DNA of 64,000 bases from an uncultured Lachnospiraceae bacterium (GTDB taxonomy: Bacteria > Bacillota > Clostridia > Lachnospirales > Lachnospiraceae): the NCBI GenBank assembly GCA_910586705.1, contig CAJUJK010000001.1, positions 260,673-324,672 on the forward strand, read 5' to 3'. Each line of letters opens with the position of its first letter. Positions within the stretch are counted from its first letter, which is position 1. Both the position numbers and the translations under genes were made by a program. Below, one piece after another: positions 36,333 through 44,913 of the stretch. Under the pieces are notes generated by a model. That model saw only the letters and a list, made by a program, of their open reading frames with translations, was not told where the DNA came from and made no database searches.

Positions 36333-37571
36333 TCAGAGGATGGCGTCCACCATGGATCCCATGGTCGGTATGTTCACACCGCCGTTGTTGTCGTAGGTCT
36401 GCTTGTTCAGCGCGTCTCCCTGCGTAGCGTAGCGGTAGATGTTGTTTACCCTGTCGGTCATCTTCTCCGCCAGAGAGTTCGTGCCATTAAACAGATTCTT
36501 GACGCCGCTCATGTCCGCGTCCTTAAACTTCTCCTCGTCAACAGAAAGGGTCTTGTCGGAGTTTACGGTAACGCCCATTTTTGAGAAAGCGCTCTTGTTG
36601 CTGCTGATCAGGCTCTTGAGATAGGAAGCCTGATTGACAACGTTGCTGTTTGCGCTCTTGTCGGTGTTTTTGATCAGTTCGTTATAATCTTTCACAAAAG
36701 CGGAGAACGCTTTGTAGACATTCTCTTTATTGCTGTTCGTGATGTTCGTGGCGCCCAGATTCTCGATGGACTTGTAGAGCGAATTTGCAGCGGAAGCCGT
36801 GGCAGAGTCCGTCACGGTCTTGTTCTTGTCCTTATCCTTCGTGGAGGACGTGCCCGAAGTGCTGGTGGAGGAGTAACCGCCCGCGTATTTCGCCTTGGAG
36901 GAAGTGACTGCCTCGCCGTCCCCTGCTGCCCGGTAAATCTGGCTTGCCTTGCTGACGGCTTTGTCCGCAAAGGAGCCGATGCCGCCGAACAGCGTCTTCA
37001 CCGTAGCGCCGTTTCCATGCTCTGTGTCCTGCAGCGCCTTCTTCATGGAATCTTCGTCGAAGGACAGCGTCCTGTCGGAATTCATGGTAATGCCCACCTT
37101 GGAGAAGAGCTTATAGTTTGAGTAGTAGGAGTTGTAAAGTGACTCCGCCTGTTTCTGCACGGTCGTGTTTTCACTCTTCGCCGCACTCTTCATCAGACTG
37201 TTGTAATCCTTGATGAAGGAGGAGACGGAGTCCGTAATCTTGTTGACGTTCTCCTCGCTGCGGTCGTCATAGTTCAGGGAAGTGAGTGCGGAAGCGGACT
37301 TGTAAAGAGACTGTGCCGCCGACGCGGAAGCGTTGTCCTTGACTTTTCCCGCCTTTTTGGAGTCGGTTTTGCCGGACTCCTCCGCCTCCTGCTTTTCCAT
37401 TTTCGCATAGTAAGACTTCATCATTTTGCCGTAGCTGCCGTTTTTGATGGCGGCGTAATCGCTGAGCAGAGATCCCATCCCGCCGGCGTCGTCACCGCCG
37501 CCCATGCCGCCGAGCAGCGCAGAGTATGTGTCCGCCATTCCAGAATTTAAACCGTTTAAATTGATTCCCAT
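36333..37571 (-). CDS. FliD-like hypothetical protein with internal duplication
   Basis: 412 residues, start at 37571-37569 with AAGGAGGG upstream. Two homologous ~130-residue units (about 81-215 and 257-381) each contain ASAA-SLYKS, a helix with FIKDYN or FVKDYN, then a (S)KMGVTVNSD(K/R)TLS-DE segment and an IYRYA-like end. The GITMNSDRTLSFDE segment resembles the C-terminal region of the flagellar cap protein FliD. A Ser/Thr/Lys-rich linker joins the units. There is no signal peptide and no flagellar gene nearby. Function unknown; an export-linked or filament-like protein is possible. Confidence 0.75.
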   Translation of the reverse strand: MGINLNGLNSGMADTYSALLGGMGGGDDAGGMGSLLSDYAAIKNGSYGKMMKSYYAKMEKQEAEESGKTDSKKAGKVKDNASASAAQSLYKSASALTSLNYDDRSEENVNKITDSVSSFIKDYNSLMKSAAKSENTTVQKQAESLYNSYYSNYKLFSKVGITMNSDRTLSFDEDSMKKALQDTEHGNGATVKTLFGGIGSFADKAVSKASQIYRAAGDGEAVTSSKAKYAGGYSSTSTSGTSSTKDKDKNKTVTDSATASAANSLYKSIENLGATNITNSNKENVYKAFSAFVKDYNELIKNTDKSANSNVVNQASYLKSLISSNKSAFSKMGVTVNSDKTLSVDEEKFKDADMSGVKNLFNGTNSLAEKMTDRVNNIYRYATQGDALNKQTYDNNGGVNIPTMGSMVDAIL

Positions 37572-37827
37572 TGTCAGTACCCTCCTTGTCTCGATAGTTG
37601 ACATCCGTGTCATATATGTGTTTGCCGCAGATTATTCTTATATCTATTATTTCGTCTTTTCTGTTAATTTGTAAAGAGGTTTGGAGAAAATATTTTTTAA
37701 AATTTTCAGATTTTTCTTGACTTTGTCATAAAAATATGCCCGCGGGTATTAAAATGTCTAAAATACACAAAAAAGGGAGTAAAATAGAAACAAATAAGGG
37801 CAAAACAGCGACAAATATTTTATATTG

Positions 37828-37856
37828 TTGACACAAATTGTTTAAAATGCTATAGT
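37828..37856 (+). promoter_or_regulatory. Promoter of the PTS operon
   Basis: TTGACA at 37828-37833 and TATAGT at 37851-37856, spacer 17. It lies in a 456-base gap (37572-38027) and would give a leader of about 165 bases before the IIA gene. Confidence 0.88.
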
Positions 37857-37908
37857 AGTAGAAACATATGAAAGAAAAACATGACAAAAATGTAAAAAAG
37901 GAAGGTTC

Positions 37909-38007
37909 TTCGCGTTTTATATATATAGTAAAGATAGCAGGCGTACAGTTTGCGGATGAGAACGCGGAGCTTTTACAATCGGGTGCGCGTGGCTGCCCGG
38001 CTTTTTT
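37909..38007 (+). promoter_or_regulatory. Candidate transcription attenuator in the PTS leader
   Basis: TTCGCGTT near 37909 can pair with AACGCGGA near 37971. CGGG (37980-37983) pairs with CCCG (37996-37999) and is followed by TTTTTT (38002-38007), an intrinsic-terminator form only 20 bases before the IIA start. PTS operons are often controlled by antiterminators of the LicT/GlcT kind. I do not see a standard RAT sequence. Confidence 0.5.
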
Positions 38008-38027
38008 ATTAGAAAGGAGAGTGCGGC

Positions 38028-38528
38028 ATGGGGCTTTTTAAGGATATTTTCGGATCAAAGGAAGAGCGGATGCAGATCGCCGCTCCGGTGGCGGGAAAGC
38101 TTGTTCCGCTCAGTGAGGTGAGCGATCCCACCTTTTCCGAGGAGATTCTGGGACAGGGAGCGGCAGTTATTCCCTCGGAAAATCAATTTTTATCTCCCGT
38201 TGACGGTACGGTCACCACAGTATTTCCCACCGGGCACGCGGTGGCGCTCACCTCTGCGAACGGGGTGGAGATACTGCTGCATATCGGGCTGGATACGGTG
38301 AAGCTGAACGGGAAACATTTTACCATCCATGCGGAGGAAGGGCAGCAGGTGAAAAAGGGTGACCTGCTTCTGGAAGCCGATCTGGAACAGATCAAATCCG
38401 AAGGATATGACATTATCACGCCGGTTGTCATCTGCAACACGGAAGAGTTTTCGGAAATCGCGATGGCGAAAGGCGGTCAGGTGACGGCGGGGACTGTTAT
38501 TGTAAATGTCATAAAAAGAAAAGAGTAA
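38028..38528 (+). CDS. crr: PTS IIA component, glucose family
   Basis: Free-standing 166-residue IIA of the glucose superfamily, AAAGGAGAG upstream of ATG 38028. It accepts phosphate from HPr on the His of LLHIGLDTVKLNGK and passes it to IIB. APVAGKLVPLSEV and the N-terminal amphipathic stretch are typical. As first gene of an operon with enzyme I, HPr and a IICB permease lacking its own IIA, it completes the relay. It may also supply the IIA-less step for other permeases. Confidence 0.93.
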   Translation: MGLFKDIFGSKEERMQIAAPVAGKLVPLSEVSDPTFSEEILGQGAAVIPSENQFLSPVDGTVTTVFPTGHAVALTSANGVEILLHIGLDTVKLNGKHFTIHAEEGQQVKKGDLLLEADLEQIKSEGYDIITPVVICNTEEFSEIAMAKGGQVTAGTVIVNVIKRKE

Positions 38529-38550
38529 CTTCTTTTCGGGGGAGGTTTGT

Positions 38551-40167
38551 ATGGATAGATATACTGGGAAAAGTGTGATGAGGGGAATTGCCATAGGAAG
38601 GGTATACCTTTATCAAAAGGTGGAGATTCAGGTGACGGATGAGAAGGTGTCCGATGTGGCGTCTGAGAAGGAACGCCTCACCGCTGCCGTGGAACGCGCG
38701 AAGGCACAGCTCACAAGACTCTACGACGAGGCGCTGCAGAACGTGGGAGAGGATCATGCCGCCATCTTTGACGTACACCGGATGCTTCTGGAAGACGAGG
38801 ACTATCTGGAAACTGCCGCGGGGGAGATCAAGAACGGCTACAACGCGGTGTACGCGGTAGATCAGGCGGGTACGCAGTTTGCGGAGCTGTTCGCGGCGAT
38901 GGATGACGAGTATATGAGAGGACGCGCGGCGGATATCCGGGATATTTCCCAGAGAGTGATTCGCATCCTTCTGGATCTGCCGGAGGAGGAGATCAACTCG
39001 GAGGAGCCGGTGGTTCTGGTGGCTGAGGATCTGACGCCCAGCGAGACGGTGAAGCTTGACAAAAAGAAAATTCTCGGGTTTGTGACTGTGAAGGGATCAG
39101 CAAATTCCCACACGGCGATACTGGCGAGAAGCATGAACCTGCCGGCGCTGGTGAATGTGAACATTGACCTTTCGGATGCGCTGCACGGGAAGACCTGCGT
39201 GGTGGACGGTTTTGAAGGTGAGTTTCTGATTGAGCCTGAGGAGGAGATCCTTTCCGAAAAGGTTGTGCGGAAAAACCAGTGGGTGGCGGATTTAGAAGCG
39301 CTCGAGAAGCTGAAAGGGCAGGACAATGTCACAAAGAGCGGCAAGCGGATAGACGTTTTCGCGAATATCGGCAATGTGGCGGACGCCGACATGGCATGTG
39401 CGGCTGACGCCGGAGGAATCGGACTTTTTAGAAGCGAATTTCTCTATCTGGGCAGAACCACTTTCCCGTCGGAGGAGGAACAGTATACGAGTTATAAGGC
39501 TGTCCTCGAGAAGATGGAAGGAAAGAAAGTGGTGATCCGCACACTGGATATCGGGGCAGATAAGAAGGTGGACTATTTCGGACTGGAGCCGGAGGAAAAC
39601 CCGGCGCTCGGCTACCGGGCGATCCGCATCTGTCTGGACAGGGAGGAGATATTCATCACCCAGCTCCGTGCCCTTTACCGCGCGGCGGCACACGGGACAC
39701 TGGCAATCATGTTCCCCATGATTATATCTGTGGATGAGGTTAAGCGGATCAGGCAGATCGTGGAGATGGTGAAGGAGGAGCTTGCAAAGGAAGGCTATCC
39801 TGTCGGGGAAGCGGAGATTGGCATTATGATCGAGACGCCGGCGGCGGCTGTGATATCCGATAAGCTGGCGAAGGAAGTGGACTTTTTCAGTATAGGAACC
39901 AACGATCTGACACAGTATACGCTGGCGGTAGACCGGCAGAACCAGAAGCTGGAAGGGATTTGCGATACCCACCATGAGGCGTTGCTGCGGCTGATCGAGT
40001 TGACAGTAAAGAATGCCCATGAGGCGGGCATCTGGGTAGGTATCTGCGGAGAGCTTGGCGCCGATACGGAACTGACAGAGTGGTTTTTGAAGATCGGTGT
40101 GGATGAGCTGAGTGTAGCGTCATCTGCGGTACTCAAGGTACGTGGGGCGGTCAGAGCGCTGCCGTAA
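38551..40167 (+). CDS. ptsI: PTS enzyme I (PEP-protein phosphotransferase)
   Basis: Takes phosphate from phosphoenolpyruvate and hands it to HPr. 538 residues, slightly short of the usual ~570. GGGGGAGG before ATG 38551, 22 bases after the IIA stop. The HPr-binding helical domain, the phospho-His loop GSANSHTAILARSMNLPALV, the PEP-binding barrel with DIGADKK, the GLEPEENPALGYRAIR motif and the SIGTNDLTQYTLAVDR signature are all intact. Confidence 0.97.
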   Translation: MDRYTGKSVMRGIAIGRVYLYQKVEIQVTDEKVSDVASEKERLTAAVERAKAQLTRLYDEALQNVGEDHAAIFDVHRMLLEDEDYLETAAGEIKNGYNAVYAVDQAGTQFAELFAAMDDEYMRGRAADIRDISQRVIRILLDLPEEEINSEEPVVLVAEDLTPSETVKLDKKKILGFVTVKGSANSHTAILARSMNLPALVNVNIDLSDALHGKTCVVDGFEGEFLIEPEEEILSEKVVRKNQWVADLEALEKLKGQDNVTKSGKRIDVFANIGNVADADMACAADAGGIGLFRSEFLYLGRTTFPSEEEQYTSYKAVLEKMEGKKVVIRTLDIGADKKVDYFGLEPEENPALGYRAIRICLDREEIFITQLRALYRAAAHGTLAIMFPMIISVDEVKRIRQIVEMVKEELAKEGYPVGEAEIGIMIETPAAAVISDKLAKEVDFFSIGTNDLTQYTLAVDRQNQKLEGICDTHHEALLRLIELTVKNAHEAGIWVGICGELGADTELTEWFLKIGVDELSVASSAVLKVRGAVRALP

Positions 40168-40237
40168 GTATACTCTCGGATGCAGAAGCGGTTCTGAGGG
40201 TGTATATAAAAAATTAAGGAGGGAGGATATTTAAGAA

Positions 40238-40495
40238 ATGAGGGATTTTACTTATGTAATCAAGGATCCGGTGGGGCTGCATGCCAGACCTGCAGGTCTG
40301 CTGGTAAAGAAGGCGGGCGAGTTTACCAGCAGGATTACGATTGAGTCCGGAGGTAAAAGCGCGGAGGCTAAGAAGCTGATCATGCTGATGGGACTCGGAA
40401 TCAAACAGGGTGCGGAGGTAGTCTGCCGTATTGAGGGCGAGGACGAGGATGTCGCGCATGATGCGCTCGTGAAATTTTTTGAAGAAAACTTATAA
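40238..40495 (+). CDS. ptsH: Phosphocarrier protein HPr without regulatory Ser46
   Basis: 85 residues, AAGGAGGGAGG upstream. The active His15 sits in VGLHARPAG. Aligned with Bacillus HPr, the position of Ser46 (LKSIMGVMSLG) is Lys46 here (AKKLIMLMGLG). It can therefore carry PTS phosphate but should not be a substrate for HPr kinase or a CcpA corepressor. The cell may have a second HPr for that purpose. Confidence 0.93.
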   Translation: MRDFTYVIKDPVGLHARPAGLLVKKAGEFTSRITIESGGKSAEAKKLIMLMGLGIKQGAEVVCRIEGEDEDVAHDALVKFFEENL

Positions 40496-40523
40496 AATTT
40501 AAATTGATTGGGAGGTAGTGCTT

Positions 40524-41993
40524 ATGATGAAATATTTACAGAAACTGGGTAAATCCCTGATGCTGCCGGTGGCGTGTCTGCCGATCTGCGGTATTCTGAT
40601 GGGAATTGGATATGCGTTGTGTCCGTCGACGATGCAGGGCGGTGATATGCATGGCTTTTTGAATTTGCTGGGATTTTTCCTTGTGAAGGCGGGTGGCGCG
40701 CTGATCGACAATATGGCTATTCTGTTTGTAATCGGCGTAGGTGTCGGTATGGCGGATGACCATGACGGCACGGCAGGTCTTGCAGCACTGGCATCCTGGC
40801 TGATGATAACGAACCTGCTGGCAGTTGGCACAGTTACGGCTATGATGCCTTCTATCGCAGACGATGTGAATAAGTCCCTTGCGTTTGGCAAAATTGCGAA
40901 TCCGTTCATCGGTATTCTGGCAGGTATCATTGGCGCAAGCTGCTACAATAAATTTAAAGGTACGCAGCTTCCGGATTGGCTTTCCTTCTTCAGCGGCAAG
41001 CGCTGTGTGGCAATTATAGCAGGTGTGGTTTCGATTCTTGCTTCAGCGGTTCTGCTGTTTGTATGGCCGGTCGTGTTCGGCGCACTGATTGCGGTAGGTC
41101 AGGGTATTGTAGGAATGGGTGCAGTAGGCGCAGGTATCTACGCTTTCCTGAACAGACTGCTGATCCCTACGGGTCTGCACCATGCACTGAACAACGTGTT
41201 CTGGTTTGATACCATCGGTCTCGGCGATCTGTCCCACTTCTGGGCAGGCGAGACAAGTGCGGATGTTACATGGAGCCTTGGTATGTATATGTCGGGATTC
41301 TTCCCTTGTATGATGTTCGGTATCCCGGGTGCGGCGCTTGCTATGGTTCACACAGCGAAGAGCAATAAGAAGAAAGTGGCGATCGGTCTGGTTGCTTCCG
41401 CGGCTGTCTGCTCCTTTGTCTGCGGCGTTACCGAGCCTTTCGAGTTTGGTTTCATGTTCCTTGCACCGGTTCTGTATCTCATTTATGCGCTGCTTTACGG
41501 TATCTTCACGACGATTACCGTACTGCTCGGCTTCCGTGCAGGTTTCAGTTTCTCTGCTGGCGCGACGGACCTTGTGTTCTCGGCACCGCTGCCTGCAGCA
41601 GCAAATACATGGATGATCATTCCTCTTGGTCTCGCAGCATTTGCAGTATTTTATGTGGTGTTCCGCTTCGCGATTGTGAAGTTTGATTTAAAGACACCCG
41701 GCAGAGAGGATGACGACGTCGAGGCGGAGAAGAAAGCGGTTCTCTCCAACAGCAATTTCACCGAAGTGGCTTCCATCATTCTGGAAGGTCTCGGCGGTAA
41801 GGAAAATGTGAAGTCTCTTGACAACTGTATCACAAGACTCCGTCTGGAGATCAACGATTACACGAAGGTGGACGAAAAGAAGATCAAATCCGCGGGTGTG
41901 GCGGGTGTTATGAGACCCAGCAAGACTGCAGTGCAGGTTATCGTGGGCACCAAGGTACAGTTCGTGGCGGATGAGATGAAGAAGATGCTGTAA
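40524..41993 (+). CDS. PTS IICB permease, N-acetylglucosamine/glucose type
   Basis: 489 residues; ATG 40524 has GGGAGG eight bases upstream. The IIC membrane domain (about 1-390, ~10 hydrophobic spans) includes LIPTGLHHALNNVFWF, GFFPCMMFGIPGAALAM, GVTEPFEF and GFSFSAGATD. The IIB domain (about 410-489) has the phospho-Cys in SLDNCITRLRLEI. The linker LKTPGRED is typical of the NagE branch, so GlcNAc is the best guess, glucose second. It uses the IIA, EI and HPr of the same operon. Confidence 0.88.
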   Translation: MMKYLQKLGKSLMLPVACLPICGILMGIGYALCPSTMQGGDMHGFLNLLGFFLVKAGGALIDNMAILFVIGVGVGMADDHDGTAGLAALASWLMITNLLAVGTVTAMMPSIADDVNKSLAFGKIANPFIGILAGIIGASCYNKFKGTQLPDWLSFFSGKRCVAIIAGVVSILASAVLLFVWPVVFGALIAVGQGIVGMGAVGAGIYAFLNRLLIPTGLHHALNNVFWFDTIGLGDLSHFWAGETSADVTWSLGMYMSGFFPCMMFGIPGAALAMVHTAKSNKKKVAIGLVASAAVCSFVCGVTEPFEFGFMFLAPVLYLIYALLYGIFTTITVLLGFRAGFSFSAGATDLVFSAPLPAAANTWMIIPLGLAAFAVFYVVFRFAIVKFDLKTPGREDDDVEAEKKAVLSNSNFTEVASIILEGLGGKENVKSLDNCITRLRLEINDYTKVDEKKIKSAGVAGVMRPSKTAVQVIVGTKVQFVADEMKKML

Positions 41994-42039
41994 AACATTT
42001 GGAAAGTTTTAAAGTTGAAAACATGAAATGTGTGTTATA

Positions 42040-42065
42040 CGGGCAGCCTCTTGCGGGGCTGCCCG
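42040..42065 (+). terminator. Terminator of the PTS operon
   Basis: CGGGCAGCC (42040-42048) pairs with GGCTGCCCG (42057-42065); ATTCTTTTT follows 11 bases later. Confidence 0.7.
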
Positions 42066-42115
42066 TTGACGTAGATTCTTTTTGCTGAATGTCCGGAAAG
42101 GAGCGTATATTCTAC

Positions 42116-42970
42116 ATGCTTTTAGAGAAGCTGCAGGCACAGGACAATTTTACAAACAACGAAAAAGAGGTGGCCGGATATGTTCTGGAACATATGGATC
42201 AGATTCCGGAAATGTCGAGCGCAGAACTTGCGCAGGCTTCTTTTACCAGCAAGGCTACCGTCGTTCGTTTAAGTCAGAAACTCGGACTTGCCGGATATCA
42301 GGAGTTCCGGCTTAAACTGGTGGAGGAAATTAATCAGAAGAACCGGCTTTCACGGATGCTTGAGGGGGAACCCATTACAGATCAAAGCACTTATACGGAT
42401 ATTATTCACACACTACCCGTTCTGTATGACAAGGCGGTGACTAACACACGGCTTGCCCTTGATAAAAATGTCATGAACCGGATTAACAGCGTGATACAGA
42501 GAGCGGATTGTATCGATATTTACGGTACGGGTATCAGCTATATACTGGCACAGTCGGCAGTGTTCAAGTTTGCCACGCTGGGGCTGGAATGCTCGGCCTA
42601 TGAAAGTATCAATAGCCATTATCTGGCGGCCAGAAAGAATAAAAAAACGATTGCTTTTTTAATCAGCTTTACGGGTGCGAACCGGTCTGTGATTCAGATG
42701 GCAAAATATCTCCGGGAAGGGACGAATAATTATGTGGTAGGGCTGATGGGGCCACATAATCAGGTGATTCGCGAATGGTGTCATGAAGTCGTAGAGATTC
42801 CCAACCGGGATTCTCTGCTCAGTCTGGATGTAATCACTTCTTTTTCCGCCGTCACCTATGTACTGGATATTTTCTTTTCCCTGCTTCTTGCCAGACGTTA
42901 TGAGGAGCACGCGAAATCGTCGCTGGAAATGCTGACGCATATGGATCTGTTGCTTGATCGAACAAAATAA
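42116..42970 (+). CDS. RpiR/MurR-family transcriptional regulator
   Basis: 284 residues from ATG 42116 (AAAGGAG 12 bases upstream; the ATG at 42089 overlaps that site). N-terminal RpiR helix-turn-helix (FTSKATVVRLSQKLGLAGYQEF) and C-terminal SIS sugar-phosphate-binding domain (IDIYGTGISYILAQ, FLISFTGANRSVIQMAKYL). It precedes a beta-glucoside PTS gene and a phospho-beta-glucosidase and probably regulates them in response to a phosphosugar. Confidence 0.92.
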   Translation: MLLEKLQAQDNFTNNEKEVAGYVLEHMDQIPEMSSAELAQASFTSKATVVRLSQKLGLAGYQEFRLKLVEEINQKNRLSRMLEGEPITDQSTYTDIIHTLPVLYDKAVTNTRLALDKNVMNRINSVIQRADCIDIYGTGISYILAQSAVFKFATLGLECSAYESINSHYLAARKNKKTIAFLISFTGANRSVIQMAKYLREGTNNYVVGLMGPHNQVIREWCHEVVEIPNRDSLLSLDVITSFSAVTYVLDIFFSLLLARRYEEHAKSSLEMLTHMDLLLDRTK

Positions 42971-43003
42971 GACGTTTGAGGCAGTATCATAAAAGATGAC
43001 TTT

Positions 43004-43037
43004 GAACCTTTGTTACAGAGACAGAGGTTCTTTTTTT
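43004..43037 (+). terminator. Intrinsic terminator after the RpiR gene
   Basis: GAACCT (43004-43009) pairs with AGGTTC (43025-43030), with inner TGT/ACA pairs, followed by seven T (43031-43037). Confidence 0.85.
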
Positions 43038-43076
43038 GTGAATTTTGAAACGGTGAAACTATCGCCATTCCATTTA

Positions 43077-43106
43077 TTGTCGGAAAGAATCTCCATGTGT
43101 TATATT
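43077..43106 (+). promoter_or_regulatory. Promoter for the beta-glucoside PTS genes
   Basis: TTGTCG at 43077-43082 and TATATT at 43101-43106, spacer 18. It gives a leader of about 95 bases before the IIB start. Confidence 0.55.
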
Positions 43107-43206
43107 CGGTTTAACAAAGAACAGACCGGACACCCGGCGAACCGGGTGAGAAGTATAAGCGCTTTACGACATGGAAGGTATGGAAAAGAGATAGGAGGGA
43201 ATGGCA

Positions 43207-44899
43207 ATGGGAAAATACCATGAGCTGGCAAAAGAGATTGTAAAATATGTCGGCGGCAAAGAAAACATTTCAGGGTTGGTACACTGTATCACACGGCTTC
43301 GTTTTACGTTAAAGGACGAGTCGAAGGCGAAGGATGATGTGCTAAAGGCTATGGAAGGCGTCGTTACGGTGATGAAAAGCGGCGGACAGTATCAGGTGGT
43401 GATTGGCAATCATGTGCCGGAGGTGTTTGAGGATGTGATGGAACTGATCGGCTTGCAGGAAGGAGGCAGCAGCGGCAAAGAGGAGAAGAAAGGAAGGCTG
43501 TTAGACAGAGCCATTGATGTGCTATCCGGGAATCCAGGCGGGGACTCTGTCTGCAGGGATGGAGCCTGTGTACAGCTTACTGGACGGAACCATGTTTGCC
43601 TCTCCGGTGTACATTAACTTTTTTGGAATACCCGTCATTTCCGTGGACTATACGGGAACGGTTATTCCGGTTATTCTGGCAGTATGGTTTGCGTCCAAAT
43701 GTGAGAAGTTTTTTAATAAACTGATTCCGGATCTGGTGAAATTTTTCTTTGTGCCGATGCTGACCTTACTGGTGACGCTGCCTGTATCCGTGATCTTCTT
43801 AGGGCCGGTTGCAACTTTTGGGTCCACGCTGATTTCGGAGTTTACATTGACGATTCGCGGTTTCAGTCCGCTGCTCGCAGGCGCAATTGTGGGATTAATC
43901 TGGCAGATTCTTGTGATTTTCGGCATGCACTGGGGATTTATCCCTGTTTACATCAACAATGTTATGACGCTGGGCTATGACAATGTGATGATGCCTTTCT
44001 TCGCCTGCACCTTTGCAACCTCCGCGGTTGTACTGGCGATTTTCTTTAAGACAAAGGATAAGCAACTGCGGGAAATGGCAATCCCCAACTTTATCTCCGG
44101 CATTTTCGGGGTGACTGAGCCTGCTATTTACGGTATTTTGCTTCCGCTTAAAAAGCCGTTTATCATCAGTTGTATTGCAGGAGGGATCGGCGGTGCGTTT
44201 TACGGACATTTCAACTTCCGCAAGTTTATTTTAGGCGGCATGGGCATCTTTGAACTGCCCAATATGATGAATCCGGATGGAACGATGGGAAATATCATTG
44301 TGGCTTTTGCCGGTATTGCCATTTCCATGGCGGCAGGCTTTTTGCTTACGATGTTGTTTTATAAAGATAAGCCGCAGACTGTGCAGGCAGAGATGTCAGA
44401 AACGGCGGCGTCAGAGCCGGATGCCGTTACAGTGAAGGGAAAAAAGGAGAAGATCGTACTGGCAAGTCCTTTGAAAGGAAAGGTTCTGCAACTGTCAGAG
44501 GTGAAGGATGAGGCGTTCTCCTCGGGTGTTTTGGGAAAAGGAGCCGCGATTGAGCCGGAAGAAGGCGTACTCTATGCGCCAGCAGACGGAACGGTCTCCG
44601 CATTGTTCCCCACAGGCCATGCAATTGGACTTACCACACAGACCGGATTGGAGCTTCTGATGCATGTGGGAATGGATACGGTACAATTGGACGGAAAAGG
44701 CTTTCAGGCTTTTGTGGAAACAGGCGAAGCGGTAAAGCGGGGCCAGAAGCTCCTTGCGTTTGATATGGATTTGATCAGCAAGGCCGGCTATAGTCTGGCA
44801 ACACCTGTACTGGTGACGAACTGTGATGAATTTGAACAGGTGGAGATTACGGAGGCGAAAGAGGTTCAGGCAGGAGATTCACTGCTGTGTGTCATGTAG
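43207..44899 (+). pseudogene. Beta-glucoside PTS IIBCA, broken by an internal out-of-frame deletion
   Basis: Start 43207 has AGGAGGG seven bases upstream. The first frame encodes an intact IIB domain with its phospho-Cys (LVHCITRLRF) up to DRAIDVLSG, then runs out of frame and stops at 43617. From about 43521 the next frame continues with YPGIQAGTL, the rest of IIC (FFGIPVI, GVTEPAIYG) and a complete IIA with its His (LLMHVGMDTVQL). Compared with BglF-type permeases about 76 residues, the first IIC helices, are missing at the junction. The permease cannot work as one chain. A detached IIA from an internal start is conceivable. Confidence 0.85.
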
Positions 44900-44913
44900 T
44901 GAGAGGAGGAAGG

